From NCBI RefSeq assembly GCF_022921095.1, contig NZ_CP095053.1, positions 1,716,501 to 1,780,500 of the forward strand: DNA of 64,000 nt, in the 5' to 3' direction. The DNA comes from Hymenobacter aerilatus. Lineage in GTDB: Bacteria; Bacteroidota; Bacteroidia; Cytophagales; Hymenobacteraceae. The position numbers were made by a program, and so were the translations under genes. Each line of letters begins with the position of its first letter. Within the stretch, counting starts at the first letter, position 1. Below, piece by piece: positions 8,047 to 16,911 of this stretch. The notes under the pieces were generated by a model. The model had not been told where the DNA came from and did not search any database. It worked only from the letters and a program-made list of their open reading frames with translations.

Positions 8047-9726
8047 TTATTTTGGCTGCAGTACTGTGTAATACCAAGTACCGGCCCCACGGTCCCTACC
8101 CAGATAAAAGCTATCGGACGGCATGGCGTCGACGGAATCCTGCCAGGCATCTGGTAAATCCTCGTCTTCGTACGGATGCTCTGAGAGAACCACCACTGGC
8201 AGGCGGGCCGGCGTACGCAGGGTGTCGTCCGAAATATCGGGCATGGGCTCACCACTCATCCACACCTGTTTCACAGGCACCTCCCCCATGCTGTACCACG
8301 GCAAGTTGCGTAGCGTCGGTTGCCGACGCACATCTACAAGGTGCCGCAACCCCTGCTCATCGCGTCGCCCCTCCCACAGGGGGTAGGCCGGGAGCAGAAG
8401 CGCCAACAGCGCCGCCATACCCGTCAAAGAAGCTGCCATCAGGGACACCGGCCGCACGCGCTGCCACCCCTCCCGAAAGACGATAACGGCGAGCCCCCCC
8501 AGTACCACCACCACCACAGCAAATCGTAATGTAGCTGGTCCGAAGCCGGGCAACTGCGCTAGTACCATGGCAAGCGGTGCCAACAGACACACCACTACCA
8601 GCACGACGGCCCACCCCCGCACCAGGCCCCGCTCAGCGGAGACAGTCGTACTAGCTGTCCGAAAAACGGTTTCCAGGTAACGCAACATTCCGGCGATTAA
8701 TAGAGCCATGGGCGGCAGTAAAGGCAGCATATAGCGCTCTTTTTTCTCAGGCACCAGGCTCAACAGCACCAGGCTAGCCATCAGCCAACCAAACAGCAAC
8801 AGATACGGTACATAGGCGCCAGCCCGACGCCGGGCATAGGGTAGCCACAAGGCGGCCAGCGCTACCAGCGTCCAGATGCCCGAAAACACCGGGAAATTGA
8901 GGTAATACCAAAAGGGTTGCACGTGCCGCTCGCCCCAGGAAGTTGTTTCTACGCGAGCAACCGCCAGCACTGCTGTCGGCACGTGGCTGAAAACATACAA
9001 CGGCCACGACAAGCCAATTGCCAATCCAAGTACGGCCGCTAGTAGGGTACCCTGCCAATGCGCTCGTACGGTGGCCCTCCACGGGTTCAGGCCGGACACA
9101 TAGCACCCCACGTAGGGCAACAACATGGCATAGGGTGCCACAGGTCCTTTGCTCAGAATACAGGCCCCTAAGGCAACCCCGGCCCCAGCAAACCACCCAT
9201 ACCCCCGCCCGGCACTGTTCCAGCCCCGGGTGAGCAGCCAGAGCGTGCCTACCATAAACCCGTTGGAGAAGATGTCCCATTGTCCTTCTCGCCCACTGGT
9301 GATGATGAGCAGGCTACTGGCCAGTACCAAGGCTGCTAACCAAGCGGTGCGGCCGGGCTGGTCGGTATCAGTAGGCAAACGCCGGGTTAACTCCCGCGCC
9401 AGCCCCCAGAAAAATAAGACCAATAGCGTTGCCATCAGCGCCGCAGGCAGGCGCAGCACAAACAAGTCGGACGTGGTGCCAAACAACTTCATGGCCGTTG
9501 CCACAGCCCAGGTAGGCAGCGGGGGTTTGGCTAGGCGCAGCTCCAGGTTCATGGTAGGAATCAGCCAGGAGCCCCCCTGCGCCATCTCACGAGCCGCCAC
9601 AAAGTTGCGGGCTTCCATCAGGCTCACGTTGGGCGTACCCAGGTAGGGGAAAAAGCTGAAGCCGCAGACAAGCAGCACCATCAAACAACGGAACCAGCCA
9701 GCGCGCAGAAGGGAGGAAGTCAGCAT
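8047..9726 (-). CDS. ArnT-like GT39/GT83 membrane glycosyltransferase
   Basis: A 559-residue polytopic membrane protein. The first helix leads into LMEARNFVAAREMAQGG, equivalent to the acidic-residue loop of ArnT/PMT enzymes, and then AKPPLPTWAVA, matching their KPPLPYW motif. About a dozen hydrophobic segments follow, then a soluble C-terminal domain. Such enzymes transfer a sugar from a polyprenyl-phosphate donor to lipid A or protein on the periplasmic side. A GT2 and a LAB_N gene lie 2-4 kb away and could supply the donor. Start ATG 9726. The acceptor is unknown. Confidence 0.85.
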   Translation of the reverse strand: MLTSSLLRAGWFRCLMVLLVCGFSFFPYLGTPNVSLMEARNFVAAREMAQGGSWLIPTMNLELRLAKPPLPTWAVATAMKLFGTTSDLFVLRLPAALMATLLVLFFWGLARELTRRLPTDTDQPGRTAWLAALVLASSLLIITSGREGQWDIFSNGFMVGTLWLLTRGWNSAGRGYGWFAGAGVALGACILSKGPVAPYAMLLPYVGCYVSGLNPWRATVRAHWQGTLLAAVLGLAIGLSWPLYVFSHVPTAVLAVARVETTSWGERHVQPFWYYLNFPVFSGIWTLVALAALWLPYARRRAGAYVPYLLLFGWLMASLVLLSLVPEKKERYMLPLLPPMALLIAGMLRYLETVFRTASTTVSAERGLVRGWAVVLVVVCLLAPLAMVLAQLPGFGPATLRFAVVVVVLGGLAVIVFREGWQRVRPVSLMAASLTGMAALLALLLPAYPLWEGRRDEQGLRHLVDVRRQPTLRNLPWYSMGEVPVKQVWMSGEPMPDISDDTLRTPARLPVVVLSEHPYEDEDLPDAWQDSVDAMPSDSFYLGRDRGAGTWYYTVLQPK

Positions 9727-9797
9727 ACAAGAGAAAAAAATTGCCGGTTATGCAAGGCAAACCGGATACTAAAATAATGGCGAACCACCAGGGCACT

Positions 9798-10715
9798 CTA
9801 CCGGCCTAGTAACGTCAGCAGTTGGGGAACATTATCTACTTCCATGGCATCCGGATGGCAGGCCAAAATCCGACGGATGGAAGCCGCAGAACGCCCCCCA
9901 AACACGACTACCATCAAACCCGCGGCCCGGGCCTGCGCCGATCGGGCTGGCGTAATCACGTCTTTGTGTAGCACCACCGCCTGGGCCTGCTGCTGCCGGG
10001 CAGCTTGCAGGCCGGCCGTGAAATCATCATCCTTGGCAATTTCTACGGCCAGCTGCGCGCCGGGCACGGCGGCGCGCAGCAGTGGCAGCGTTTGCGGATG
10101 GTCGGTGAGAATCAGCAGGCGCTTGGGGGGTACGCGGTAGCGACGCAGCACACGCCCCAGGGCCCGCGCCAGCATTGGCGAACGGCGGTACTGCTGTCCT
10201 TCCGGCGCACACGCGTCGTACTCGTGCAGATCCAAGTGCAGCAAGGGGTAGCGCCCCGTACGCCGGGCCCGGCCCTGCAACTGCCGCAGCAGGGCTTCGA
10301 AGGTGGCAGGCTGCTCATGCTGAAACCAATCGTAAGGCCAGCCGCCGCGGTAATGTAGGGCGGTGATGGCCGCTGCCGGCAGTTCGCTTACGCACCCGTG
10401 CCCGTCGGTCATGGTATCGAACCGAGGATCGTGGTAGAGCATGGGCACGCTGTCCTGGCTTAGCTGTACGTCGATTTCTACTCCGTCGACGCCTTGATCC
10501 AAGGCGTGCTCGATACCGCGCAGACTACTTGGCGGCAATGGGTTAAAGGGATTGATAGGTGTAAAAAATCCCGATCCGGCGTGCCCAACCACTACTACCT
10601 GCCGCTGTGCCGGAGGCACCTCCTCTCCTACTGACAGCCACCACCAGGCAACTATCAGGCTGAGGACAACGATCAGCCCCAGAATCCAGCTTTGTTTCTT
10701 TGTTTTACTCAACAC
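9798..10715 (-). CDS. glycerophosphodiester phosphodiesterase, membrane-anchored
   Basis: A 305-residue GDPD-family TIM barrel behind one N-terminal transmembrane helix (about residues 12-28). Catalytic signatures are present: VVVGHAGSG (first His), GVEIDVQLSQD (Glu and Asp metal ligands) and LYHDPRFDTMTDG (second His). It hydrolyses glycerophosphodiesters from deacylated phospholipids to glycerol-3-phosphate and an alcohol, most likely in the periplasm. The start is GTG at 10715 or TTG at 10712. A TAACTTTA-like -7 element only 4 bp upstream (10719-10727) suggests a very short leader. It precedes the GT39 gene by 71 bp on the same strand. Confidence 0.85.
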   Translation of the reverse strand: MLSKTKKQSWILGLIVVLSLIVAWWWLSVGEEVPPAQRQVVVVGHAGSGFFTPINPFNPLPPSSLRGIEHALDQGVDGVEIDVQLSQDSVPMLYHDPRFDTMTDGHGCVSELPAAAITALHYRGGWPYDWFQHEQPATFEALLRQLQGRARRTGRYPLLHLDLHEYDACAPEGQQYRRSPMLARALGRVLRRYRVPPKRLLILTDHPQTLPLLRAAVPGAQLAVEIAKDDDFTAGLQAARQQQAQAVVLHKDVITPARSAQARAAGLMVVVFGGRSAASIRRILACHPDAMEVDNVPQLLTLLGR

Positions 10716-10790
10716 GTGCTAAAGTTATTTCGCAAAAAACGAAAAACCCGGCTTTTTACGCCGTCCGCCGTCCTATTTCATAAATCACGC

Positions 10791-10798
10791 TACCTTTG
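10791..10798 (+). promoter_or_regulatory. -7 promoter element of epimerase gene
   Basis: TACCTTTG, a perfect TAnnTTTG match, lies 52 bp before ATG 10851. A clear -33 box at the right spacing is not evident. Confidence 0.55.
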
Positions 10799-10850
10799 CC
10801 CCCCTCTCCGCCCGCGCGGGGTATAGTTTGTTTAGCGTTTCCCTCAGCGT

Positions 10851-11822
10851 ATGCCTTCTGTTCTCGTTACCGGGTGCGCCGGCTTTATTGGCTCTCACCT
10901 CTGCGAGCGGCTGCTGGCCGATGGCTACCGGGTGCTGGGGCTGGATAACTTCGACCCCTTTTATGATCGGTCCCTGAAGCAGGCCAATCTGAGTGCCTTA
11001 CTCGCTCATCCCCGCTTCAGCTTCCACGAGGTAGAGCTACGCCGCGGTGGCGAGGCCCTGGCCGATGCATTTCCCGCCGACCCCATCGACGTGGTGGTGC
11101 ATCTGGCTGCTAAAGCTGGCGTGGGCCCATCGGTACGCGAGCCTATCGCCTATCTCGAAAACAACGTGGTGGCCACTACCCACCTGCTGGAGTGGATGCG
11201 CGGCCGGGCCATCAGCAAACTCTTCTTTGCCTCGTCGTCCTCGGTGTACGGCAACACGCCCGAGCGACCCTTCCGCGAGGATATGAACCTGCTCAGCGCC
11301 GTGATTTCCCCCTACGCGGCCTCCAAGCTGGCCGGGGAGCAACTCACCTACACCTACCACCACCTCTACCAGCTAGACGTACTCAACGCCCGTTTTTTTA
11401 CGGTGTACGGCCCTCGACAGCGGCCCGACCTGGCCATTCATAAGTTTGTGCGCTTGCTGCGCGCCGGCCACGCCATTCCGGTGTTTGGCGACGGCAGCAC
11501 GGCCCGCGACTATACGTTTGTGCTGGATACCGTGGATGGCATTGCCCGGGGCGTGGCCTACCTGCTCGGCCACACCGGCGTCTACGAAACCATCAACCTG
11601 GGCAACAACCGGCCGGTTCCGCTGCTGGAGCTGATTCATGCCGTGGGAGACGCCGTGGGCGTGACACCACGCCTGGAATTTCAGCCCATGCAGGCCGGCG
11701 ACGTGGACGTGACGTACGCCGATATCAGCAAAGCGCAACAGCTGCTGGGCTATCAGCCCCAAACTAGCCTACCCGACGGCTTGCGCCAGTTTGTGGCTTG
11801 GCAGCAGGCGCAACCAGATTAG
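10851..11822 (+). CDS. NAD-dependent sugar epimerase (UDP-glucuronate 4-epimerase-like)
   Basis: A 323-residue extended SDR enzyme. The N terminus has VLVTGCAGFIGSHL (GxxGxxG NAD-binding loop) followed by GLDNFDPFYDRSLKQANL, a sequence typical of UDP-glucuronate 4-epimerases. Catalytic residues are in SSSSVYG and the YAASK motif near residue 150, and sugar-nucleotide-binding segments RFFTVYGPRQRPDLAI and GDGSTARDYTFVLD follow. It probably interconverts UDP-glucuronate and UDP-galacturonate, or a related pair, for surface glycans. It is divergent from the GDPD gene and convergent with the LAB_N gene, with only 3 bp between the stops. Confidence 0.82.
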   Translation: MPSVLVTGCAGFIGSHLCERLLADGYRVLGLDNFDPFYDRSLKQANLSALLAHPRFSFHEVELRRGGEALADAFPADPIDVVVHLAAKAGVGPSVREPIAYLENNVVATTHLLEWMRGRAISKLFFASSSSVYGNTPERPFREDMNLLSAVISPYAASKLAGEQLTYTYHHLYQLDVLNARFFTVYGPRQRPDLAIHKFVRLLRAGHAIPVFGDGSTARDYTFVLDTVDGIARGVAYLLGHTGVYETINLGNNRPVPLLELIHAVGDAVGVTPRLEFQPMQAGDVDVTYADISKAQQLLGYQPQTSLPDGLRQFVAWQQAQPD

Positions 11823-11825
11823 GAA

Positions 11826-12566
11826 CTAGGAACGCAGCTGGCCGGGTGTTTCCACTACGTCGGCCGGAGCCGCGGCTGGCACCTTCACTTCCACGATTTT
11901 CAGGGCTTTGATTTCGCGGCGCAGCAGCACAATGTTGCGGGCGTACACCACCGTACCCGATACGTTGCCCAGCAACAGCACCACGTCCCAACGCAGCACG
12001 GCATACACCAGAATCAGCACGGAGCCCAACAGGCTTACTAGCCAGAAACCCAGCGGCAGCACCGACTCGCCCTTGCGCTCGGAGTAGAGCCACTGGTACA
12101 CAAAGCGCAGCAGAAAGATGGTTTGGCCCACGGCGCCCAGCACCAGCACTCCGCGCGGAATTCGGCTGCTGAGCATAGCCTGTAGGCTAAAGTGGGCCTC
12201 GCCTATGGCAAACCGCACCAGCGTAGCCAGCGGAAACGCGTAGGCCGCTACTCGAAACCACGGGTTGAGCTTCTGCCACTGCCCCAGCAATTGCAGGTTG
12301 CGGATGTAGATGACGTAGCTGATGAGCTGGGCCCCCAGAATGACAGGGTCGTGGCGCAGGATGCCGTAGATGATCATCAGGAACGACGATATCAGGCTGA
12401 TCTGCCAGAACAGCGCCGGCACCAGCACGCGCCGGGCCCGCTCGCTCTGAATCCATTGCAGCACAATGCGGCTGGAAAATAGCAACTGCGACACCAGCCC
12501 AATCACCAGGGCTACGTTTTCTACCGAAAACCACCGTTCGAGCGTCGCCAGCAAGGGTATACTCAT
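11826..12566 (-). CDS. tandem lipid-A-biosynthesis N-terminal (LAB_N) domain protein
   Basis: A 246-residue membrane protein containing two copies of the LAB_N domain, a three-helix PQ-loop-like module named from LpxB N-termini. Copy 1 has VENVALVIGLVSQLLFSSR and VLQWIQSE (about residues 15-95). Copy 2 has GVLVLGAVGQTIFLLRF and VYQWLYSERKGES (about 130-215). The RxxxQW spacing is retained in both. No LpxB catalytic domain is attached. Such proteins often sit next to GT2 enzymes and may flip or present polyprenyl-phosphate sugars; that role is inferred. It starts 18 bp after the GT2 stop, so the two are co-transcribed. Confidence 0.75.
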   Translation of the reverse strand: MSIPLLATLERWFSVENVALVIGLVSQLLFSSRIVLQWIQSERARRVLVPALFWQISLISSFLMIIYGILRHDPVILGAQLISYVIYIRNLQLLGQWQKLNPWFRVAAYAFPLATLVRFAIGEAHFSLQAMLSSRIPRGVLVLGAVGQTIFLLRFVYQWLYSERKGESVLPLGFWLVSLLGSVLILVYAVLRWDVVLLLGNVSGTVVYARNIVLLRREIKALKIVEVKVPAAAPADVVETPGQLRS

Positions 12567-12584
12567 GCTCTTCTCCCTACCCCG

Positions 12585-13343
12585 TTAGCCGATGGTACCG
12601 CGCTGCTGCTCCCCAATCTCGTAGTTCTTCCAGCGCGAGCGAATCCAACGGAAGCCGAACGTATCCACCAGGGGCTTCCAGGCGCGGTTCCAGAGGTTGT
12701 ATTTGGCAGTACCGGCAAAACGCGGGAAGTGCCGCACAGGAATCTGCTTCACCTTGCCGCCCTGCAGCTGCACCAACGCCCCCAAGAAGCGGTGCATGCC
12801 GTGGAACAGGGGTAGGCGCCGGGCATATTCGATTTTCATGATCTTGAGCGGGCAGCCCGTGTCCTGAATGCCGTCGTTGATAAGCGTGCGGCGCACGGTG
12901 TTGGCAATCTTCGACGACAGCTTCTTGGTGAGCGTGTCCTGGCGCTTAGCCCGAATGCCGTTCACCATATCAAACTGCGGGAAGAACTCGAAGAAAGTGA
13001 GAAAATCCAGCGGCGTGGTTTGAATATCCGAGTCAATGTAGCCCACCAGCGTGGTGCGGCAGTGGTCGACGCCCGCCTTAATGGCCGTGCTCAGGCCGCG
13101 GTTCTGGCTTAGGCTGATGAACTCGTAGCGGTTATCTGTTGCGCAGATATCACGCAGGATGGTCAGGGAACCGTCGCGGGAGCCATCGTTGATAAACAGC
13201 ACGGTGGTGCGCACCGGCGTTTGTTCCAAGAACTTATTCATCTCCACCACAAACTGCGGCAGGCTTTCTTCTTCGTCGTAGACGGGCACGAGCACCGTCA
13301 GGGTTTGGGTGGCCAGGAAGGCGGCGTTGGGTTCAGCGGGCAT
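12585..13343 (-). CDS. GT2 glycosyltransferase (polyprenyl-phosphate sugar synthase-like)
   Basis: A 252-residue GT-A enzyme. The N terminus has VLVPVYDEEESLPQFV, then FINDGSRDGS, the usual nucleotide-binding DGS segment, and GYIDSDIQTTP containing the acidic metal-binding motif. NRGLSTAIKAGVDH is the conserved NxGxxxAxxxG segment. The lack of C-terminal transmembrane helices fits a dolichyl/undecaprenyl-phosphate mannosyl- or glucosyltransferase that relies on a partner membrane protein. It is upstream of, and close to, the LAB_N gene, the likely partner. Product sugar unknown. Confidence 0.85.
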   Translation of the reverse strand: MPAEPNAAFLATQTLTVLVPVYDEEESLPQFVVEMNKFLEQTPVRTTVLFINDGSRDGSLTILRDICATDNRYEFISLSQNRGLSTAIKAGVDHCRTTLVGYIDSDIQTTPLDFLTFFEFFPQFDMVNGIRAKRQDTLTKKLSSKIANTVRRTLINDGIQDTGCPLKIMKIEYARRLPLFHGMHRFLGALVQLQGGKVKQIPVRHFPRFAGTAKYNLWNRAWKPLVDTFGFRWIRSRWKNYEIGEQQRGTIG

Positions 13344-13423
13344 TGGCTAAAACAGCATTAGAGATGCAAGGTAGGCAGAAACCCGGCAATCCCGCCACGC
13401 CGGGTGTGCCCCACAGCCTAACC

Positions 13424-14368
13424 CTACCCAATGGAGCGCACCACTTTTTCGATCAGCTCTTTGGTACGGCGAATACCGGCTTCTTCGCTCAGCTTTTCGC
13501 CCTCGTACTCAATGCCCAGATAGCCCTGAAACTTCGCTTTTTTCAGTAGGCCCAGCATCTTGTAGTAATCCGTTTCCACGCAGTTGCCGGCCGCGTCGAA
13601 ATCCAACGTTTTGGCGCTGACGCCGGTTTTGATAATCGGTAGCCATTCGGCCACGGCCTTGTACCGGTCGTACTCTTCCACGCACTGGCCCTTGTAGAGC
13701 TCACCCGACTCCCGCCGCACACAGAAATTGCCGAAGTCCGGGAGGACGCCCACGTTGGGTTTGCCCACGCCCTGTATTGTGTGCAGCAGCCACTGTCCGT
13801 TAGAAGTATAGCTACCGTGGTTTTCTACCAGCACGTTCAGACCCAACGGCTGGGCATAGGCACTCAGCTGCCCCAATCCCGCTACGGCCGCCCGCTGCAC
13901 CTGCTCGGCGGTGCCCTTGCCAAAGGCATTCACGCGCACGCTCCGGCACCCCAGGTAGGCAGCCGCCTCCAGCCAGGGGCGGTGCTTTTCCACGGCCTGC
14001 TGCCGCTCCCGCTCATCGGGTGAGCCCAGGTCGCCTTCTCCATCCACCATAATCAGGTGGTTGGTAATGCCGTTGTCGCGGCAGCGTTGCAGCAACGTCC
14101 GCAAATAGGTTTGGTCTTTCGCTTTATCCTTGAAAAACTGGTTCACGTACTCCACCGTCGTGATGCCAAATTTCTGCCGTGCCACGCCAGGAAAATCGAG
14201 GTTGGTTAGCTCTTGCTTGAACAGCGCTTTGTGCAAGGACCACTGCGCCAGGGAAATTTCCCCGAACGTAGGGGCTGGCCTATTGGCGGTCAGCAGATGC
14301 GGTGCGGCCAGCGCGGCGGTAACCAGGGCGGACGTTTTCTGTAAGAATTCGCGGCGGGAAGTGGACAT
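13424..14368 (-). CDS. sugar phosphate isomerase/epimerase family, Tat-exported
   Basis: About 314 residues from ATG 14368. That start is preferred over the in-frame start at 14395 because it begins a Tat signal (STSRREFLQKTSALVTAALAA). The mature protein is an AP-endonuclease-2/xylose-isomerase-like TIM barrel, with metal-ligand segments VLVENHGSYTSNG (Glu), VLPDFGNFCVR (Asp) and LGIEYEGEKLSEEAG (Glu). Family members isomerise sugars or inositols or are divergent hydroxypyruvate-isomerase-like enzymes. It is divergent from the Gfo/Idh/MocA gene, with which such proteins often act in sugar or inositol catabolism. Confidence 0.8.
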   Translation of the reverse strand: MSTSRREFLQKTSALVTAALAAPHLLTANRPAPTFGEISLAQWSLHKALFKQELTNLDFPGVARQKFGITTVEYVNQFFKDKAKDQTYLRTLLQRCRDNGITNHLIMVDGEGDLGSPDERERQQAVEKHRPWLEAAAYLGCRSVRVNAFGKGTAEQVQRAAVAGLGQLSAYAQPLGLNVLVENHGSYTSNGQWLLHTIQGVGKPNVGVLPDFGNFCVRRESGELYKGQCVEEYDRYKAVAEWLPIIKTGVSAKTLDFDAAGNCVETDYYKMLGLLKKAKFQGYLGIEYEGEKLSEEAGIRRTKELIEKVVRSIG

Positions 14369-14498
14369 AGACGGCGGGGATAGGGAGGAAAACACTCCTA
14401 GATACCACCTTTTTTTGTATATCGAACACGTGGTCGTGTGCTGGAGGAACTATATAGGTCCTCGGCGCGCGGTGCGTACCCGTCGAATTATTTCGCCT

Positions 14499-15560
14499 AT
14501 GAAAACGTATAAAGTACTAGTGATTGGGTGTGGCAACATGGGCGCTTCCCACGCCCGCGCCTACCACCAGTTGCCCGCTTTTGAGCTGGTAGGCCTTGTT
14601 AGTCGCGGTCCGGAAAGCCGGGAGAAACTGTCGCAGGAGCTGGACGGCGTGCCTACCTACGCCTGCGCCGAGCAGGCCCTGCACGCCACTACCCCCGACG
14701 TAGTATCCATCAACACCTACCCCGACACGCATGCTGAGCTGGTACGGCAGAGTCTGCTGGCCGGTGCCCACGTGTTTGTGGAAAAGCCCCTGGCCACCAC
14801 CGTAGCCGAGGCCGAAGAGCTGGTGGCCCTGGCCCGGCAACAGCAACGCAAGCTGGTAGTAGGCTATATTCTGCGCGTGCACCCTACCTGGCAACGGTTT
14901 GTGCAGTTGGCCCAGGGCCTGGGCAAACCGCTGGTGATGCGCATGAACCTCAACCAACAGAGCACCGGCCGCCACTGGCACACGCACCAGCAGCTGTTGC
15001 GCTCGGCCTCCCCCCTGGTTGATTGCGGGGTGCACTACGTGGATGTGATGTGCGCCATGACGGGTGCCGCGCCTCACAGCATAAGCGCCATTGGGGTCAA
15101 TCTATCGGCGGAAGTCGACCCCACTATGTACACCTACGGGCAGTTGCAGGTGCGTTTTCAGGATGGCTCGGTGGGCTGGTACGAGGCGGGCTGGGGACCC
15201 ATGATGAGCGAAACCGCTGTCTTTATCAAAGATGTTATTGGCCCCAATGGTGCTGTTTCTATTATCGACGAGGTGAAAAACGGGTCCCAGGATATCGAGG
15301 GCCACACCCACACCGGGGGCCTGCGTATTCACCACGCGGCCCTGGATGCCAACGGCCAGTTCGTGCGCCCGGATGAAGTGCTGCCTACCCCCACGGAGCC
15401 CGACCACGATGCGCTGTGCCTGCTCGAACAGCAGTTTCTGCTGGATGCCATTACCACAGATCTTGATCTAACCGACCACTTAGAAGGTGCCGTTACAAGC
15501 CTGCGCATGGTGCTGGCCGCCGACGAGGCCGTACGTACGGGCCACACGGTTTTTCTGTGA
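14499..15560 (+). CDS. Gfo/Idh/MocA-family oxidoreductase
   Basis: A 353-residue NAD(P)-dependent dehydrogenase. ATG 14499 is chosen because the Rossmann fold begins at once (KVLVIGCGNMGASHARAY); longer in-frame extensions run across the divergent neighbour. HVFVEKPLATTVAEAEEL holds the conserved EKP with catalytic Lys, and DCGVHYVDVM holds the expected His. The C-terminal alpha/beta domain ends at residue 353. The family oxidises or reduces sugars, inositols and their derivatives. Its neighbours (isomerase-like and cupin genes) suggest a small sugar-conversion locus; the substrate is not determinable. Confidence 0.88.
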   Translation: MKTYKVLVIGCGNMGASHARAYHQLPAFELVGLVSRGPESREKLSQELDGVPTYACAEQALHATTPDVVSINTYPDTHAELVRQSLLAGAHVFVEKPLATTVAEAEELVALARQQQRKLVVGYILRVHPTWQRFVQLAQGLGKPLVMRMNLNQQSTGRHWHTHQQLLRSASPLVDCGVHYVDVMCAMTGAAPHSISAIGVNLSAEVDPTMYTYGQLQVRFQDGSVGWYEAGWGPMMSETAVFIKDVIGPNGAVSIIDEVKNGSQDIEGHTHTGGLRIHHAALDANGQFVRPDEVLPTPTEPDHDALCLLEQQFLLDAITTDLDLTDHLEGAVTSLRMVLAADEAVRTGHTVFL

Positions 15561-15683
15561 AGTAACCCTGTGCGCAGCACAACTGACCTGAATGAATCGT
15601 CACGCTTTTCTGAGCCTGCTAGGCGCCGCGGTCACTACACCGCTACGCCGGGCACTGGCGTTCTTCCCCCCAACCTGCATCTG

Positions 15684-16184
15684 ATGCAACCTGAACAGTT
15701 TCTTTTTCACGACGACGGCCAGATTCCCAACAGCCGCTTTCCAGTTCTGCTTTACCGCAACGCTTTCCCCGCCCGAGACGCGGAGGGAGCCGTGTGGCTT
15801 GAAAAGCGCTTCGCGGCGAACAACTGGACCAACTCCTGGCGCAACGGGGTGTATGCCTACCACCACTACCACAGCACCTCCCACGAGGTGTTGGGCGTGT
15901 ATGCAGGCACTGCACAGCTACAGCTTGGCGGCGAGCAAGGCCAATCTGTGCGCGTGCAGGCCGGTGACATTCTCGTGTTGCCAGCCGGCGTAGGGCACAA
16001 AAACCTGGGCAGCGAGCAACTAGGCATTGTGGGCGCCTACCCCGAGGGGCGCTCATGGGACGTGAACCGCGGCTTGCCCGGCGAACGACCCCAGGCCGAT
16101 CAGCGCATTGCTGCCCTACCTATTCCTACCACCGATCCGCTGCTGGGCGCCGCCCAGGGGCTGCCTACCCTGTGGAAGAAGTAG
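15684..16184 (+). CDS. cupin-domain protein (YjlB-like)
   Basis: 166 residues from ATG 15684. An upstream in-frame start at 15570 would add a low-complexity extension, so the internal ATG is preferred. The single cupin barrel shows HHYHSTSHEVLGVYAG (metal-binding His and Glu of motif 1) and GDILVLPAGVGHKNLG (motif 2 with terminal His), and the C-terminal GAYPEGRSWDVNRG segment is typical of B. subtilis YjlB-type proteins. Function unknown; possibly a sugar isomerase or dioxygenase. It lies 123 bp downstream of the Gfo/Idh/MocA gene on the same strand and is convergent with hisIE. Confidence 0.8.
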   Translation: MQPEQFLFHDDGQIPNSRFPVLLYRNAFPARDAEGAVWLEKRFAANNWTNSWRNGVYAYHHYHSTSHEVLGVYAGTAQLQLGGEQGQSVRVQAGDILVLPAGVGHKNLGSEQLGIVGAYPEGRSWDVNRGLPGERPQADQRIAALPIPTTDPLLGAAQGLPTLWKK

Positions 16185-16215
16185 CCTGTTGGATGCTAGG
16201 TCTTAAAACCCAACT

Positions 16216-16857
16216 CTACTCCCGCCGCACACCCGCCGAGATGGTGCTGTGCCGCTCCCGCAACACGCCTACAATATCTTCCAGGCTTAAGCCTGAGCCA
16301 GCCAATACTACCAACAGATGGTAGAGCAAGTCGGCCGCTTCGCCTTTCAGGCCCTCTGTGTTGCCACTTACCGCATCAATAACCGTTTCGATGGCCTCCT
16401 CTCCTACTTTCTGCGCCATTTTGGGCATGCCTTTGCGGAACAGCGAGGCCGTGTACGATTTGGGGTCTTCGTCGGGGAAGTCGCGGCGACGCTGCACCAG
16501 GCGCTCCAGCTCGGCCAGAAAACCGACTGGGGCGGTGGGTAGGGCCGTTTGCTGAGGCTGCTCGAAGCAGCTGACGGTGCCGCGGTGGCAGGTAGGGCCA
16601 TCGGGGCGGGCACGGATGAGCAGGGCGTCGCCGTCGCAGTCCTCGTGCAGGCTCACCACGGTGAGGTAGTTACCGGAGGTTTCGCCCTTGGTCCAGAGGC
16701 GGTTTTTGGAGCGGGAAAAGAACGTCACGCGTCCCTCCTGCTGGGTTTTCTGCCAGGCTTCCTCGTTCACGTAGCCCAGCATCAGCACCTGGCCGGTATC
16801 GGCATCCTGCACCACGGCGGGCAGTAAGCCGCCCATCTTATCGAAATCTAGTGTCAT
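16216..16857 (-). CDS. hisI: bifunctional phosphoribosyl-AMP cyclohydrolase / phosphoribosyl-ATP pyrophosphatase
   Basis: A HisIE fusion of about 213 residues from ATG 16857 (a longer frame starts at 16902). The N-terminal HisI domain shows LMLGYVNEEAW, FFSRSKNRLWTKGETSGN and the zinc and magnesium ligands in HEDCDGDALL and TCHRGTVSCF. The C-terminal HisE domain (from about residue 115) shows DPKSYTASLFRKG and KVGEEAIETVIDA. It carries out steps 2 and 3 of histidine synthesis and is the last gene of the operon, separated from hisF by one unrelated gene. Confidence 0.95.
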   Translation of the reverse strand: MTLDFDKMGGLLPAVVQDADTGQVLMLGYVNEEAWQKTQQEGRVTFFSRSKNRLWTKGETSGNYLTVVSLHEDCDGDALLIRARPDGPTCHRGTVSCFEQPQQTALPTAPVGFLAELERLVQRRRDFPDEDPKSYTASLFRKGMPKMAQKVGEEAIETVIDAVSGNTEGLKGEAADLLYHLLVVLAGSGLSLEDIVGVLRERHSTISAGVRRE

Positions 16858-16911
16858 GTTGTTTGTAGGAAATGTTCTGGTCGCGTTGCGGCCTGCGGTC
16901 AAAGCGCTCAG

